Assembly (NCBI GenBank): GCA_964509885.1
Contig: CAZDZL010000007.1
Span: 1 to 64,000, forward strand
DNA length: 64,000 nt
Direction: 5' to 3'
Source: Palsa-1447 sp964509885
GTDB lineage: Bacteria > Verrucomicrobiota > Verrucomicrobiia > Opitutales > Opitutaceae
Shown: piece by piece, positions 1 through 8,382 of the stretch
How positions within the stretch are numbered: position 1 is the stretch's first letter
Layout of the letters: each line of letters starts with the position of its first letter
Notes under the pieces: generated by a model
What the model saw: the letters and a program-made list of their open reading frames with translations, nothing else
Told to the model about the DNA's origin: nothing
The model's database searches: none
Translations under genes and position numbers: made by a program

Positions 1-53
1 GCTTCGAAACCCGAAAACGGGACAACCCGGTAACCCGCAGACAAGAGACCCCC
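1..53. other. leader before the first gene
   Basis: No gene is visible here. There is a short inverted repeat CCCG-aaaa-CGGG at 10-21. A purine-rich AAGAGA at 43-48 could serve as the ribosome binding site for the ATG at 54. The promoter is probably outside the window. Confidence 0.4.
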
Positions 54-1382
54 ATGAGACAACTCAGAACCATCCTCGTCCTCCTCGCTGCAGCACTGAC
101 GGCCCTGCCGATGGGCGCGCAGCAGTCCCGCAAGAGCCCCCACGAAACAATCAGCAAGGTTCTCGGCGACAGCCGGGTCACGATCACCTACGGGCGACCC
201 TACACCAAGGACCCGAAGACGGGAGCGCCGCGCGTGATCTGGGGCGGGCTCGTGCCCTGGGACGAGGCCTACCGCCTCGGCGCCGACGAGGCCACGCTCC
301 TCACGACGGAGAAGCCGATCATGGTGGGCTCGGCCCTGGTCCCGGCCGGTGCGTACACGCTCTACCTTGTCCCCTCGGCCAGCGGGTCCTCGAAGCTCGC
401 GATCAGCACCGATGTCGGCAGGTGGGGGGAGCCGGTTGACGTGGCGCACGACCTGGCTCGGGTCGACGTGAAGAAGAGCGCCCTCGACAAGCCGGTGGAC
501 CAGCTGACCCTCGCCCTCGAGAAGGGCGACTCGGGCGGCCTCCTGAGGATAAGCTGGGAGGCCACCCAGTTCACGGTGGACCTGAAGGCGCCGGCGCCGC
601 AGCTCGACATCCCGCAGGCCAGCCCGACCGAGACCCTCAAGGTTCGGGTGGGCGTGGCCGACATCGGCATCGTGTACTCGAGGCCCAGCGCCAAGGGGCG
701 CGTGATGCTCGGCGGGAACAACCCCTACGGGGTCGTCTGGCGGACGGGCGCCAACAGCGCGACGCGCATCACCTTCGGCGCGCCGGTCACGCTCCAGGGC
801 TCCCCGGTCGCGGCGGGAACCTACGAGCTGTTCACGATCCCGGGCGCGGACGAGTGGACCATCATCCTCCAGAAGGCGGGCGACCAGTGGGGCGCCTACG
901 CCTACGACCCGAAGAACGACGTCCTGCGCGTCACGGCGAAGCCGGTGGCCCTAAGCGAGCCCGTCGAGACCTTCACGATGGACGTGGGCGACATCCGGCC
1001 GGACTCGGCGACGCTCAATCTCTCCTGGGAGAGGACCCGGGTGCCCGTGGCCATCGGGGTGGACGTCGTGGGCGTCCTTGTCCCGAAGATCGAGGCCGCC
1101 ATGGCGGCGCCGGGCAAGAAGCCGTATGACCAAGCCGCGCTGTTCTACCTCGACCACCACCTCGACCTCGACAAGGCCCTGGCCTGGATCGACGCCGCGA
1201 GGGCCGAGCAGCCCGACATGTTCTACTTCGAGTACCACAAGGCCAGGATCCTCGCCGCGAAGGGCGACAAGGCCGGGGCGGAGGCCTCGGCCCGGAGGTC
1301 GATCGAGCTCGCCGCCAATGCGGGCCCGGCAAAGGACGAGTACCTGCGCCTGAACGAGGCCCTCATAGCCAGCCTGAAGTGA
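54..1382 (+). CDS. secreted protein with two DUF2911 domains
   Basis: A secreted protein of unknown role, 442 aa. Residues 1-22 look like a signal peptide (basic MRQLR, then a Leu/Ala core, cut near GAQQ). Two DUF2911 repeats follow, about 28-175 and 190-335. Each has a SPxET start, a YGRP or YSRP strand and an AGAYTL/AGTYEL turn. Residues 345-442 are helical and TPR-like. DUF2911 proteins are common in Verrucomicrobia and Bacteroidetes and have no assigned biochemistry. The stop overlaps the next start by 4 nt (GTGA), so translation is probably coupled to the PIG-L gene downstream. It is the first visible gene of the run that leads to the bacillithiol genes. Confidence 0.85.
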   Translation: MRQLRTILVLLAAALTALPMGAQQSRKSPHETISKVLGDSRVTITYGRPYTKDPKTGAPRVIWGGLVPWDEAYRLGADEATLLTTEKPIMVGSALVPAGAYTLYLVPSASGSSKLAISTDVGRWGEPVDVAHDLARVDVKKSALDKPVDQLTLALEKGDSGGLLRISWEATQFTVDLKAPAPQLDIPQASPTETLKVRVGVADIGIVYSRPSAKGRVMLGGNNPYGVVWRTGANSATRITFGAPVTLQGSPVAAGTYELFTIPGADEWTIILQKAGDQWGAYAYDPKNDVLRVTAKPVALSEPVETFTMDVGDIRPDSATLNLSWERTRVPVAIGVDVVGVLVPKIEAAMAAPGKKPYDQAALFYLDHHLDLDKALAWIDAARAEQPDMFYFEYHKARILAAKGDKAGAEASARRSIELAANAGPAKDEYLRLNEALIASLK

Positions 1383-3916
1383 CCGGGCGCGCCCTCCGAT
1401 CCGCCGGCGGCGCAGGATGGCTGGGGACTGCCGGGGCGTTCGCCCTGGCGGCCCTCGCCGGCGCGCTCGGGTCGCCGGCCGCGGCCGCGGAGAGGGCGCA
1501 GGCCCCCGCGGCCATAGCCAGCGAGCTTCGGAGCTTCCGTGAGTTCGGGAGCGTGCTCTATGTAGCGGCCCATCCCGACGACGAGAACACGCAGCTCATC
1601 ACCTACCTCGCGAGGGGGCGCGTCTACCGCACCGCCTACCTCTCGCTGACCCGGGGCGACGGCGGCCAGAACGTCATCGGGGGCGAGTTCGGCGACCTGC
1701 TGGGCGTCATCCGGACGCAGGAGCTCCTGGCGGCGCGCCGCGTCGACGGCGGCCGGCAGTTCTTCAGCCGTGCCAGGGATTTCGGGTACTCGAAGGACTT
1801 CCGCCAGACGCTCGCGAAGTGGGACCACCAGCAGGTACTCTCGGACATCGTCAGGGTCATCCGCACCTTCAGGCCCGACATCGTCATCACGCGCTTTCCC
1901 CCGGAGCCGAGCGGCACCCACGGGCACCACACTGCGTCCTCGGCGCTGGCGCTCGAGGCCTTCAGGCTTGCGGGGGACGCGAAGGCGTTCCCGGAGCAGC
2001 TGGGCAGGCTGCAGGTGTGGCAGCCGAGGAGGCTCCTCTGGAACGGCTGGGACCTGGACCGCGACGGGACCGCGAAGGACGTGCTGCACATCGGCATCGA
2101 CGGCACCGATTCCGTCACCGGCGCCACCTTCGGCGTCCTTGCGGCAAAGAGCCGGTCGATGCACCGCACCCAGGGCTTTGCGAACTTCTCGGTGGCCTCC
2201 GCGGGCAGCGGGCCCCGGACCGAGGCCTTCAAGGTGCTGGACGGCAAGCCCGCGGCCGAGGACATCATGGACGGCGTGGACACGACCTGGGGGAAGATCC
2301 CCGGCGGGGCCGAGGTGGCGATCCTCGCCGGCCAGGCCGAGGCCTGCTTCAACGCGGCCGACCCCTCGGCCAGCGTGCCGGCGCTCATGGAGCTCCGGCG
2401 CCTCGTGGCGGGCCTCCCCTCCGACCCGGTCGTCGCGGAGAAGGCCCTGCAGCTCGACCGCATCGTGGCGGCCTGCCTCGGCCTCTCCGTGGAGACGACG
2501 ATCGATCGGCCCGACGTCGTGGCCGGCGAGCCGATCCGGATGAGGCACACGGCGCTCGTTCACTCGGCGATACCGGTGCGGTGGGTGGCCGTGCGCTACC
2601 CGGGCTACGGGCCCGAAATCGCGCAGAAGACCGACCTCGTCCGCGACCTCGCGGCGCAGCGCGAGGCGACGCAGGCCCTCCCGGCGGAGACGCCGGTCAG
2701 CCAGCCGTACTGGCTTCGGGAGGAGGGCACGCCGGGGATGTTCCGCGTGGACGACCCCTCCCTCATCGGCCTGCCCGAGAATCCCTCCGTGCTGCCGGTC
2801 GAGTTTGTCTTCGAGGTCGCCGGCCAGACCCTCGTGGTCCCGGACGGGGCGGTCTGCATCGCGTCGGGCCCGACGGAGGCCTGGGCCCGCCTTCGCCCGA
2901 ACGTGATCCCCCCGGTCTCGCTCAGCTTCGGCTCGGCCGTCGCTCTGTTCACGCCGGGCTCCACGCGGGACGTGGCGGTCGAGGTGGCCTCGTCCCGGTC
3001 AAACGCATCCGGGACGCTGCGCCTCGAGGCCCCGGCCGGCTGGACGATATCCCCCGCGGGCCAAGCCTTCGCGCTCGGCGCCCCTGGCGACAAGGCGCGC
3101 TTCACTTTTTCGGTCACCGCGCCCGAGGCGCCGACAAGCGGGGCGATCCAGGCGCGCGCGGACATGGGCGGCGCGCACTACGGGACCCAGCGGATCGCCA
3201 TCACCTACGGGCACATCCCGCCGCAGCTGCTCCAGCCCCCCGCCCGCCTGAAGGCGGTCTGCCTCGACCTGGCAATCCGGGGCCGCAGCGTCGGCTACCT
3301 CCCGGGCGCCGGCGACAGCACCCGGGCGAGCCTGGAGCAGATGGGCTACCGCGTGACGGAGCTCTCGGACGCCGACCTGACGCCCGAGAGGCTGAGGGAA
3401 TTCGACGCCGTGGTCATCGGCGTGCGCGCCTTCAACACGAGGGCCGGCCTGGGCGCCCACCTGCCGGGGCTCTTCTCCTATGTCGAGGCGGGAGGCACCG
3501 TCGTCGAGCAGTACAACACGCCGGGCGGCCTCCAGGCGGAGCCGCTGGCGCCCTACGAGCTCAAGCTGGCGCGGGACCTCCCGCACTACCGGGTGACGGA
3601 CGAGAACTCGGCGGTCACGCTCCTCGCCCCCGACCACCCCGCGTTCAACACGCCCAACAGGATCATCCCGGCCGACTTCAACGGATGGGTGCAGGAGCGC
3701 GGGCTGGACTTCGCGAGCGAGTGGGACGCGGCGAACTTTGTCCCGCTGCTCGAGTGCAGCGACGCCGGCGAGGCCCCGCTCAAGGGCGGCCTCCTCGTCG
3801 CCCGCCACGGGAAGGGGTATTTCGTCTACACCGGGCTCTCCTTCTTCCGGCAGCTCCCCGCGGGCGTTCCCGGGGCCTACCGCCTGTTCGCGAACCTGGT
3901 GTCGCTCGGCAAATGA
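1379..3916 (+). CDS. large secreted PIG-L (LmbE-like) deacetylase
   Basis: A zinc-dependent N-deacetylase of the PIG-L/LmbE superfamily, 845 aa, GTG start overlapping the previous stop. Residues 1-38 are a signal peptide or N-terminal anchor. The metal motif AHPDDEN is at 64-70, and the second histidine region GTHGHHTAS lies near 180-188. Family members such as BshB and MshB are only about 230-300 aa. This one has a long C-terminal part: a beta-sandwich region (about 520-610) followed by a ThuA/glutamine-amidotransferase-like alpha/beta region (about 620-845, containing FDAVVIGVRAFNT). The substrate is unknown. Being in one coupled run with bshB and bshA suggests hydrolysis of an amide in bacillithiol metabolism or of a glycoconjugate, but this is inference. 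Confidence 0.85.
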   Translation: MTGRALRSAGGAGWLGTAGAFALAALAGALGSPAAAAERAQAPAAIASELRSFREFGSVLYVAAHPDDENTQLITYLARGRVYRTAYLSLTRGDGGQNVIGGEFGDLLGVIRTQELLAARRVDGGRQFFSRARDFGYSKDFRQTLAKWDHQQVLSDIVRVIRTFRPDIVITRFPPEPSGTHGHHTASSALALEAFRLAGDAKAFPEQLGRLQVWQPRRLLWNGWDLDRDGTAKDVLHIGIDGTDSVTGATFGVLAAKSRSMHRTQGFANFSVASAGSGPRTEAFKVLDGKPAAEDIMDGVDTTWGKIPGGAEVAILAGQAEACFNAADPSASVPALMELRRLVAGLPSDPVVAEKALQLDRIVAACLGLSVETTIDRPDVVAGEPIRMRHTALVHSAIPVRWVAVRYPGYGPEIAQKTDLVRDLAAQREATQALPAETPVSQPYWLREEGTPGMFRVDDPSLIGLPENPSVLPVEFVFEVAGQTLVVPDGAVCIASGPTEAWARLRPNVIPPVSLSFGSAVALFTPGSTRDVAVEVASSRSNASGTLRLEAPAGWTISPAGQAFALGAPGDKARFTFSVTAPEAPTSGAIQARADMGGAHYGTQRIAITYGHIPPQLLQPPARLKAVCLDLAIRGRSVGYLPGAGDSTRASLEQMGYRVTELSDADLTPERLREFDAVVIGVRAFNTRAGLGAHLPGLFSYVEAGGTVVEQYNTPGGLQAEPLAPYELKLARDLPHYRVTDENSAVTLLAPDHPAFNTPNRIIPADFNGWVQERGLDFASEWDAANFVPLLECSDAGEAPLKGGLLVARHGKGYFVYTGLSFFRQLPAGVPGAYRLFANLVSLGK

Positions 3917-4047
3917 AGCCGCCGCCGGATGACGAGACGACCGGACTGCCCGGGCTGCGGAGCTGGGGCCGGGTCTACTGGGTCGTGATCGCGATCTTCG
4001 CCGCGTGGGTGGGGCTCCTGACCGCCCTCACCCGGGCCTTCCCGTGA
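3913..4047 (+). CDS. 44-aa single-span membrane protein
   Basis: A very small gene read from ATG 3913, overlapping the PIG-L stop (ATGA) and ending in a GTGA overlap with the symporter start. The product starts MKPPPDDETTG and has one hydrophobic helix (about residues 21-40, VYWVVIAIFAAWVGLLTALT). Its only support is the exact 4-nt overlaps on both sides and the convincing transmembrane segment. It may be a small accessory subunit of the sodium:solute symporter encoded next. I do not recognise a named family. Confidence 0.65.
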   Translation: MKPPPDDETTGLPGLRSWGRVYWVVIAIFAAWVGLLTALTRAFP

Positions 4048-5753
4048 ACGCGCTCGATTACGCCATCCTGGTCGGCACGCTGGTGGCGATCGCGGCCTAC
4101 GCGATCTGGAGCACGCGCGGGAAGCACGACCTGAGGAGCTATCTCAAGGGGTCCGAGGGCACGGGCTGGCTCACGATAGGCCTCTCCGTCATGGCGACTC
4201 AAGCCAGCGCGATCACCTTCCTCTCGACGCCGGGCCAGGGGTACGAGAGCGGCCTCGGCTTCGTCCAGAACTACTTCGGCGCGCCGATCGCGCTCATCAT
4301 CATCGCGGCGGTCTTCGTGCCCATCTACCGGCGCCTCAAGGTCTACACCGCCTACGAATACCTCGGCCACAGGTTCGACGCGAAGACGCGGCTCCTCGGC
4401 GCGGGGTTCTTCCTCCTGCAGCGCGGGCTCGGCGCGGGCCTCACGATCTACGCCCCGGCGATCGTCCTGTCCACCGTCATGGGCTGGAGGCTGGACGCGA
4501 CGATCGTCTGCAGCGGGCTCCTCGTCGTCCTCTACACGGTCGCGGGCGGGTGCGACGCCGTCAGCCTCACCCAGAAGTACCAGATCGGCGTGATCTTCGC
4601 CGGCATGCTCGCGGCCTTCGTCGTCCTCCTGTCCCGGCTGCCCCCCAACCTCACGTTCACGGACTCCCTGGCCCTGGCCGGGGGATTCCACAGGATCAAT
4701 GCCGTCGACTTCTCCCTGAGCGCGGACAGGAGGTACACGTTTTGGACGGGGACGCTCGGGGGGATGTTCCTCGCGCTGTCCTACTTCGGGACGGACCAGT
4801 CGCAGGTGCAGCGCTACCTGAGCGGCACCTCCATGCGCGAGAGCCGCCTCGGCCTCATGTTCAACGCGATCTTCAAGATCCCCATGCAGTTCTTCATCCT
4901 CCTGCTGGGCGTCCTGATCTTCGTCTTCTACCAGTTCGAGCGGCCGCCCGTGGTGTTCAACCGGACCGCCTGGGACTACCAGGCGGCCCACGGCTCCGGC
5001 CCGAGGCTCCGCGCGCTCGAGGCGGACTTCGCCTCCGCGCACGACGAGGAGCGCCATGAGCTGGACGCTTGGATCAACGCGCGGCATTCGGGCGACAGGG
5101 CGGCGGAGGCGAGGGCTCAGGCCGCAGCCGCCGCGGCGCAGGGGCGCGTGGAGGCGGTGCGCGCGGAGGCCGGCAAGGCCCTGCGCGCGGTGAACCCGAA
5201 GACCGCCAATGACGCCGACTATGTCTTCATCACCTTCATCCTGGACCACCTGCCGCACGGGCTGATCGGGCTCCTGGTGACGGCCTTCTTCGCCGCGGCC
5301 CTCTCGTCCAAGTCCGGGGAGCTCAACGCCCTCGGGTCGACCACCACGGTCGACATTTACCGGCATCTCGTGAAAAGGGAGGCGACCGACGCCCACTACG
5401 TGGCCGCCTCAAAGTGGTTCACGGCGCTCTGGGGCTTGGTCGCGATCGGCTTTGCGCTCTTCGCCAACCTGGCGGAGAACCTGATCCAGGCCGTCAACAT
5501 CCTGGGCTCGGTTTTCTACGGGGTTGTCCTCGGGCTCTTCCTCGTGGCCTTCTTCCTCAGGCGGATCGGCGGGACCGCGGTCTTCTGGGCCGCGCTCGCG
5601 GCCCAGGCCCTCGTATTCGCCCTCTACGCCTCGCTCCAGATCTCGTACCTCTGGTACAACGTCATCGGCTGCGCGGCCTGCATGGCGTTCAGCGTCGTGC
5701 TCCAGGCCCTGATCGGCTTCGGCGGGAGGGGCGGGGGGGCCCCGGCGCCATGA
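4044..5753 (+). CDS. sodium:solute symporter (SSS family)
   Basis: An integral membrane Na+-coupled transporter of the SSS family, 569 aa from the GTG at 4044. That start is chosen because it overlaps the upstream stop by 4 nt and begins directly with the first membrane helix (NALDYAILVGTLVAIAAYAIW). The family core follows with LSVMATQASAITFLSTPGQGY, RFDAKTRLLG and about 13 helices. An unusual soluble helical insert, rich in Ala, Glu and Arg, lies at about residues 315-388 before the last group of helices. The substrate cannot be read from sequence. The position between the PIG-L deacetylase and the bacillithiol genes suggests uptake of a thiol precursor or conjugate product. Ends in an ATGA overlap with the next gene. 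Confidence 0.88.
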   Translation: MNALDYAILVGTLVAIAAYAIWSTRGKHDLRSYLKGSEGTGWLTIGLSVMATQASAITFLSTPGQGYESGLGFVQNYFGAPIALIIIAAVFVPIYRRLKVYTAYEYLGHRFDAKTRLLGAGFFLLQRGLGAGLTIYAPAIVLSTVMGWRLDATIVCSGLLVVLYTVAGGCDAVSLTQKYQIGVIFAGMLAAFVVLLSRLPPNLTFTDSLALAGGFHRINAVDFSLSADRRYTFWTGTLGGMFLALSYFGTDQSQVQRYLSGTSMRESRLGLMFNAIFKIPMQFFILLLGVLIFVFYQFERPPVVFNRTAWDYQAAHGSGPRLRALEADFASAHDEERHELDAWINARHSGDRAAEARAQAAAAAAQGRVEAVRAEAGKALRAVNPKTANDADYVFITFILDHLPHGLIGLLVTAFFAAALSSKSGELNALGSTTTVDIYRHLVKREATDAHYVAASKWFTALWGLVAIGFALFANLAENLIQAVNILGSVFYGVVLGLFLVAFFLRRIGGTAVFWAALAAQALVFALYASLQISYLWYNVIGCAACMAFSVVLQALIGFGGRGGGAPAP

Positions 5754-6523
5754 CGCAGCCCCTCATCTGCTTCGGGCAGCAGCCCTGCGGGTTCTTCCCG
5801 CGCCGGTTCCTCGCCGCGAAGGTCCTCACGGCGAGGCGCCTCCAGGCCGAGCTCGGCGGCGAGATCGTCTTCTTCCTGCACGACAGCGACCACGACCCCA
5901 GGGAGACCCAGACGACCCTGCGCGACCGAAGGACCGGAGAGGCGCGCACCCTGAACTTCGCCTTTATCAACAAAATCCAGCGCAAGTACTCCCCGCTCTA
6001 CGCCAAGCGGATACCCGCGGGCTGGCGCGAGAACACGGCCCGGCAGCTCCCCGCCTACGTCGAGCCCCGCTGGGTCGAGGCATTCCGCGGCGTCGCAGCG
6101 GAGAACATGGCCGACTTCTGCCTGGAGATGTACCGCAGCATGGGCCTCCTCGGGGGCGTCCGGGTCGCGCGCTCAAGCGACCCGGCGTTCCGGCGCGCGG
6201 CCTGCGACGTGGACGAGTTCTTCGTGGACGTGCCCCACGAGGGGGAGACGGTGCGCGCCCGATTCGTCGATGGCGCGTTGCAACTGCACGAGGGAGGGGA
6301 TTCATTCCTGACGCTTCCCCCCGTGCCCTTCGAAAAGTCCCAAGTCAGCCCCGCCCGCGACTCCCGCCTCCGGTGGATGCAGTCCGTCCTGCACTGCACG
6401 CACTACGTCTCGGGCGCCGGGGAGCAGGCCTACCTGCGCCGCGAGGACGCGCCCGAGGTCACGTTTGTCTGCCGCGACGCAATCGACCGCTCCGATGAGG
6501 CCTACTGCGAAGCCGTCGTTTGA
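5750..6523 (+). CDS. half-length BshC-like protein, putative cysteine-adding step of bacillithiol synthesis
   Basis: A 257-aa protein whose motifs follow the order seen in BshC, the enzyme that joins cysteine to GlcN-malate. Residues 8-20 (FGQQPCGFFPRRF) resemble the BshC TGQQxGLFxGPLYT segment. Residues 41-52 (FFLHDSDHDPRE) resemble the WxxxEDHDxxE segment. Residues 218-229 (HYVSGAGEQAYL) resemble the AYVGGPGEIAYW segment, preceded by an equivalent of the RPLxQDxLLP helix at about 199-214. Canonical BshC is about 530-540 aa, so roughly half is missing, mostly from the middle and the C-terminal coiled coil. It sits directly before bshB and bshA with overlapping reading frames. The homology is seen in motifs only; activity is inferred. 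Confidence 0.72.
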   Translation: MTQPLICFGQQPCGFFPRRFLAAKVLTARRLQAELGGEIVFFLHDSDHDPRETQTTLRDRRTGEARTLNFAFINKIQRKYSPLYAKRIPAGWRENTARQLPAYVEPRWVEAFRGVAAENMADFCLEMYRSMGLLGGVRVARSSDPAFRRAACDVDEFFVDVPHEGETVRARFVDGALQLHEGGDSFLTLPPVPFEKSQVSPARDSRLRWMQSVLHCTHYVSGAGEQAYLRREDAPEVTFVCRDAIDRSDEAYCEAVV

Positions 6524-7232
6524 CTCGGCGCCGCTCCTGGCCTTCGGCGCGCATCCCGACGACATCGAGTTCGGTTGCGGCGGCATCATCGCCCGGGAGA
6601 CGCAGGCCGGCCGCAAGGCCCACTTCATCGTCTGCTCGCGCGGGGAGTCCTCGACCCACGGGACGCCCGTCGTGCGCGCCGCGGAGGCCCGCAAGGCGGC
6701 CGCGCTCCTCGGGGCGACCCTTGAATTCACCGAGCTTGACGGCGACGCGAGCCTCGAGCCGAAGGCGGCCCACGCGATCAAGCTCGCCGCGATCATCAGG
6801 CGCGTGCGCCCGGGGGTCGTCCTCGCGCCCAGCCTGGTCGAGAACCAGCACCCCGACCACCCGCGGCTCGGCCGGCTCGTGCGCGACGCCGCGCGGCTCG
6901 CGCGCTACGGCGGCCTGGCCAAGCTGCGCTCCCGCCCGGCCCACGCCATCGGGCCCCTGCTGTACTACGTGGTCTCCCAGGAGGCCGAGCCGGCCGGCGT
7001 GCTGCCCGTGCTGATGGACATCTCCCCCCCAAAGGTGATCGCCGCCTGGACGGCGTCCATGAGGGCGCACGCCTCTCAGCTCGCCACTCGGGACTACGCG
7101 GAGCTCCAGCTGGCCCGCGCTCGCGTCCAGGGCCTGCGCGCCGGCGTCGAGTACGCGCAGTCGCTCTATCCGAACGACCCCCTGGTCTTCGGCTCGCTCG
7201 CCCCGCTCACCCTGACGGCGAACCGCTTCTGA
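6495..7232 (+). CDS. bshB: BshB-type bacillithiol deacetylase
   Basis: PIG-L family zinc deacetylase, 245 aa from ATG 6495; a TTG at 6465 is a less likely start. It removes acetyl from GlcNAc-malate, the second step of bacillithiol synthesis. The metal motif AHPDDIEFGCGG lies near residue 20, CSRGESSTHGTP follows, and the second motif NQHPDHPRLGRLVRDAA is near 116-132. The length matches BshB1 (about 235-245 aa). It overlaps the BshC-like gene by 29 nt and is followed after 1 nt by bshA, which makes the assignment firm. Confidence 0.92.
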   Translation: MRPTAKPSFDSAPLLAFGAHPDDIEFGCGGIIARETQAGRKAHFIVCSRGESSTHGTPVVRAAEARKAAALLGATLEFTELDGDASLEPKAAHAIKLAAIIRRVRPGVVLAPSLVENQHPDHPRLGRLVRDAARLARYGGLAKLRSRPAHAIGPLLYYVVSQEAEPAGVLPVLMDISPPKVIAAWTASMRAHASQLATRDYAELQLARARVQGLRAGVEYAQSLYPNDPLVFGSLAPLTLTANRF

Positions 7233-7233
7233 G

Positions 7234-8382
7234 ATGGAACCCGGACGCGCCCTGAAGATCGGCATCACGTGCTATCCCTCGGTCGGCGGCAGCGGCATCC
7301 TCGCCTCGGCGCTGGGCGAGGAGCTGGCCCGCAGGGGCCATGAGGCGCACTTCATCAGCTACGAGCGGCCGTTCCGGCTGCCGGCGGGCGCTCCGCGGCT
7401 CTTCTTCCACCCGGTGGTGATCAACGACTACGGCCTGTTCAGGTACCCCGACTACACGCTGCCGCTGTCGGTCAAGATGGCCGAGGTGAGCCGCGACCAC
7501 GGCCTCGACGTCCTTCATGTCCACTACGCCGTGCCGCACGCGACGGCCGCGATCCTCGCGCGGGCGATGCTCCCGGAGGCCCGGGGGCCGAGGGTCGTCA
7601 CGACGCTCCACGGGACCGACACGACCCTCCTCGGCCGCGACGCGGGCTACGGCCCCGCGATTCGCTACGCCCTGGACCGCTCCGACGCGGTCACGACCGT
7701 CTCCGGGTTCCTCGAGCGGGAGACAAGGAGGCTCCTGTCGGTCGACCGGCCGATCGACGTCATCCACAACTTCTTCGAGGCGCGCCCCGCCCGGCGGCCC
7801 CGGGACGAGGTGAGGCGGGAGCTGGGCGTCGGGAAGGAGGCGCTCCTGCTGCATGCGTCCAATCTCCGGCCCCTCAAGCGCATCGACGTCCTCCTCGAGA
7901 GCGCTGCCCGCATCCGGCCCCGCGACTCCTTCAAGCTTCTGGTCCTCGCCGGGGCGGACTTCTCGCCGTTCGCCGCCGATGTCCGGCGCCTTGGGCTCTC
8001 GGACCGCGTGATCGTGCGCGAGCAGGTCAGCGACATAGAGGACTACCTGCAGGCGGCCGACATCGGGCTCTTCACCTCCGACCTTGAGAGCTTCTGCCTG
8101 AGCATCCTCGAGGCGATGTGCTTCGCCTGCCCGAGCGTCGCGACGGCCGTGGGCGGCATACCGGAGGTCGTGGAGTCGGGGACCTCGGGACTGCTGGTCC
8201 CGGCCGGCGACCCTGACGCGCTCGCCCGGGGGGTCGAGTCGCTCATCGCGGACCCGGCGCTGCGCGCAAGGCTCGGGGAGGCGGCGCGCCTGCGCGCCGG
8301 CCGTCTCTTCTCCGCGGAGGCGATCGTCTCAAAATACGTGCAGCTCTACCGGAGGGTGTGCGCGGACCCCGGTCCCCGGTGA
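7234..8382 (+). CDS. bshA: BshA, N-acetylglucosaminyl-malate synthase
   Basis: GT4-family glycosyltransferase, 382 aa, which makes GlcNAc-malate from UDP-GlcNAc and L-malate, the first bacillithiol step in the cytoplasm. The N-terminal IGITCYPSVGGSGILASALG signature is the family hallmark. DVLHVHYAVPHA and the TTLHGTDTTLLG segment follow. The GT-B donor-site region ESFCLSILEAMCFACPSVAT near residues 285-305 is intact. Length is normal for BshA (about 375-385). It starts 1 nt after the bshB stop, and its own stop overlaps the next start (TGATG). Confidence 0.95.
   Translation: MEPGRALKIGITCYPSVGGSGILASALGEELARRGHEAHFISYERPFRLPAGAPRLFFHPVVINDYGLFRYPDYTLPLSVKMAEVSRDHGLDVLHVHYAVPHATAAILARAMLPEARGPRVVTTLHGTDTTLLGRDAGYGPAIRYALDRSDAVTTVSGFLERETRRLLSVDRPIDVIHNFFEARPARRPRDEVRRELGVGKEALLLHASNLRPLKRIDVLLESAARIRPRDSFKLLVLAGADFSPFAADVRRLGLSDRVIVREQVSDIEDYLQAADIGLFTSDLESFCLSILEAMCFACPSVATAVGGIPEVVESGTSGLLVPAGDPDALARGVESLIADPALRARLGEAARLRAGRLFSAEAIVSKYVQLYRRVCADPGPR

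Noticed and set aside
8358..8381. GTG start for the esterase upstream of 8382
   Set aside because: It would overlap bshA by 25 nt; the ATG at 8382 gives a one-base overlap and begins the membrane helix.
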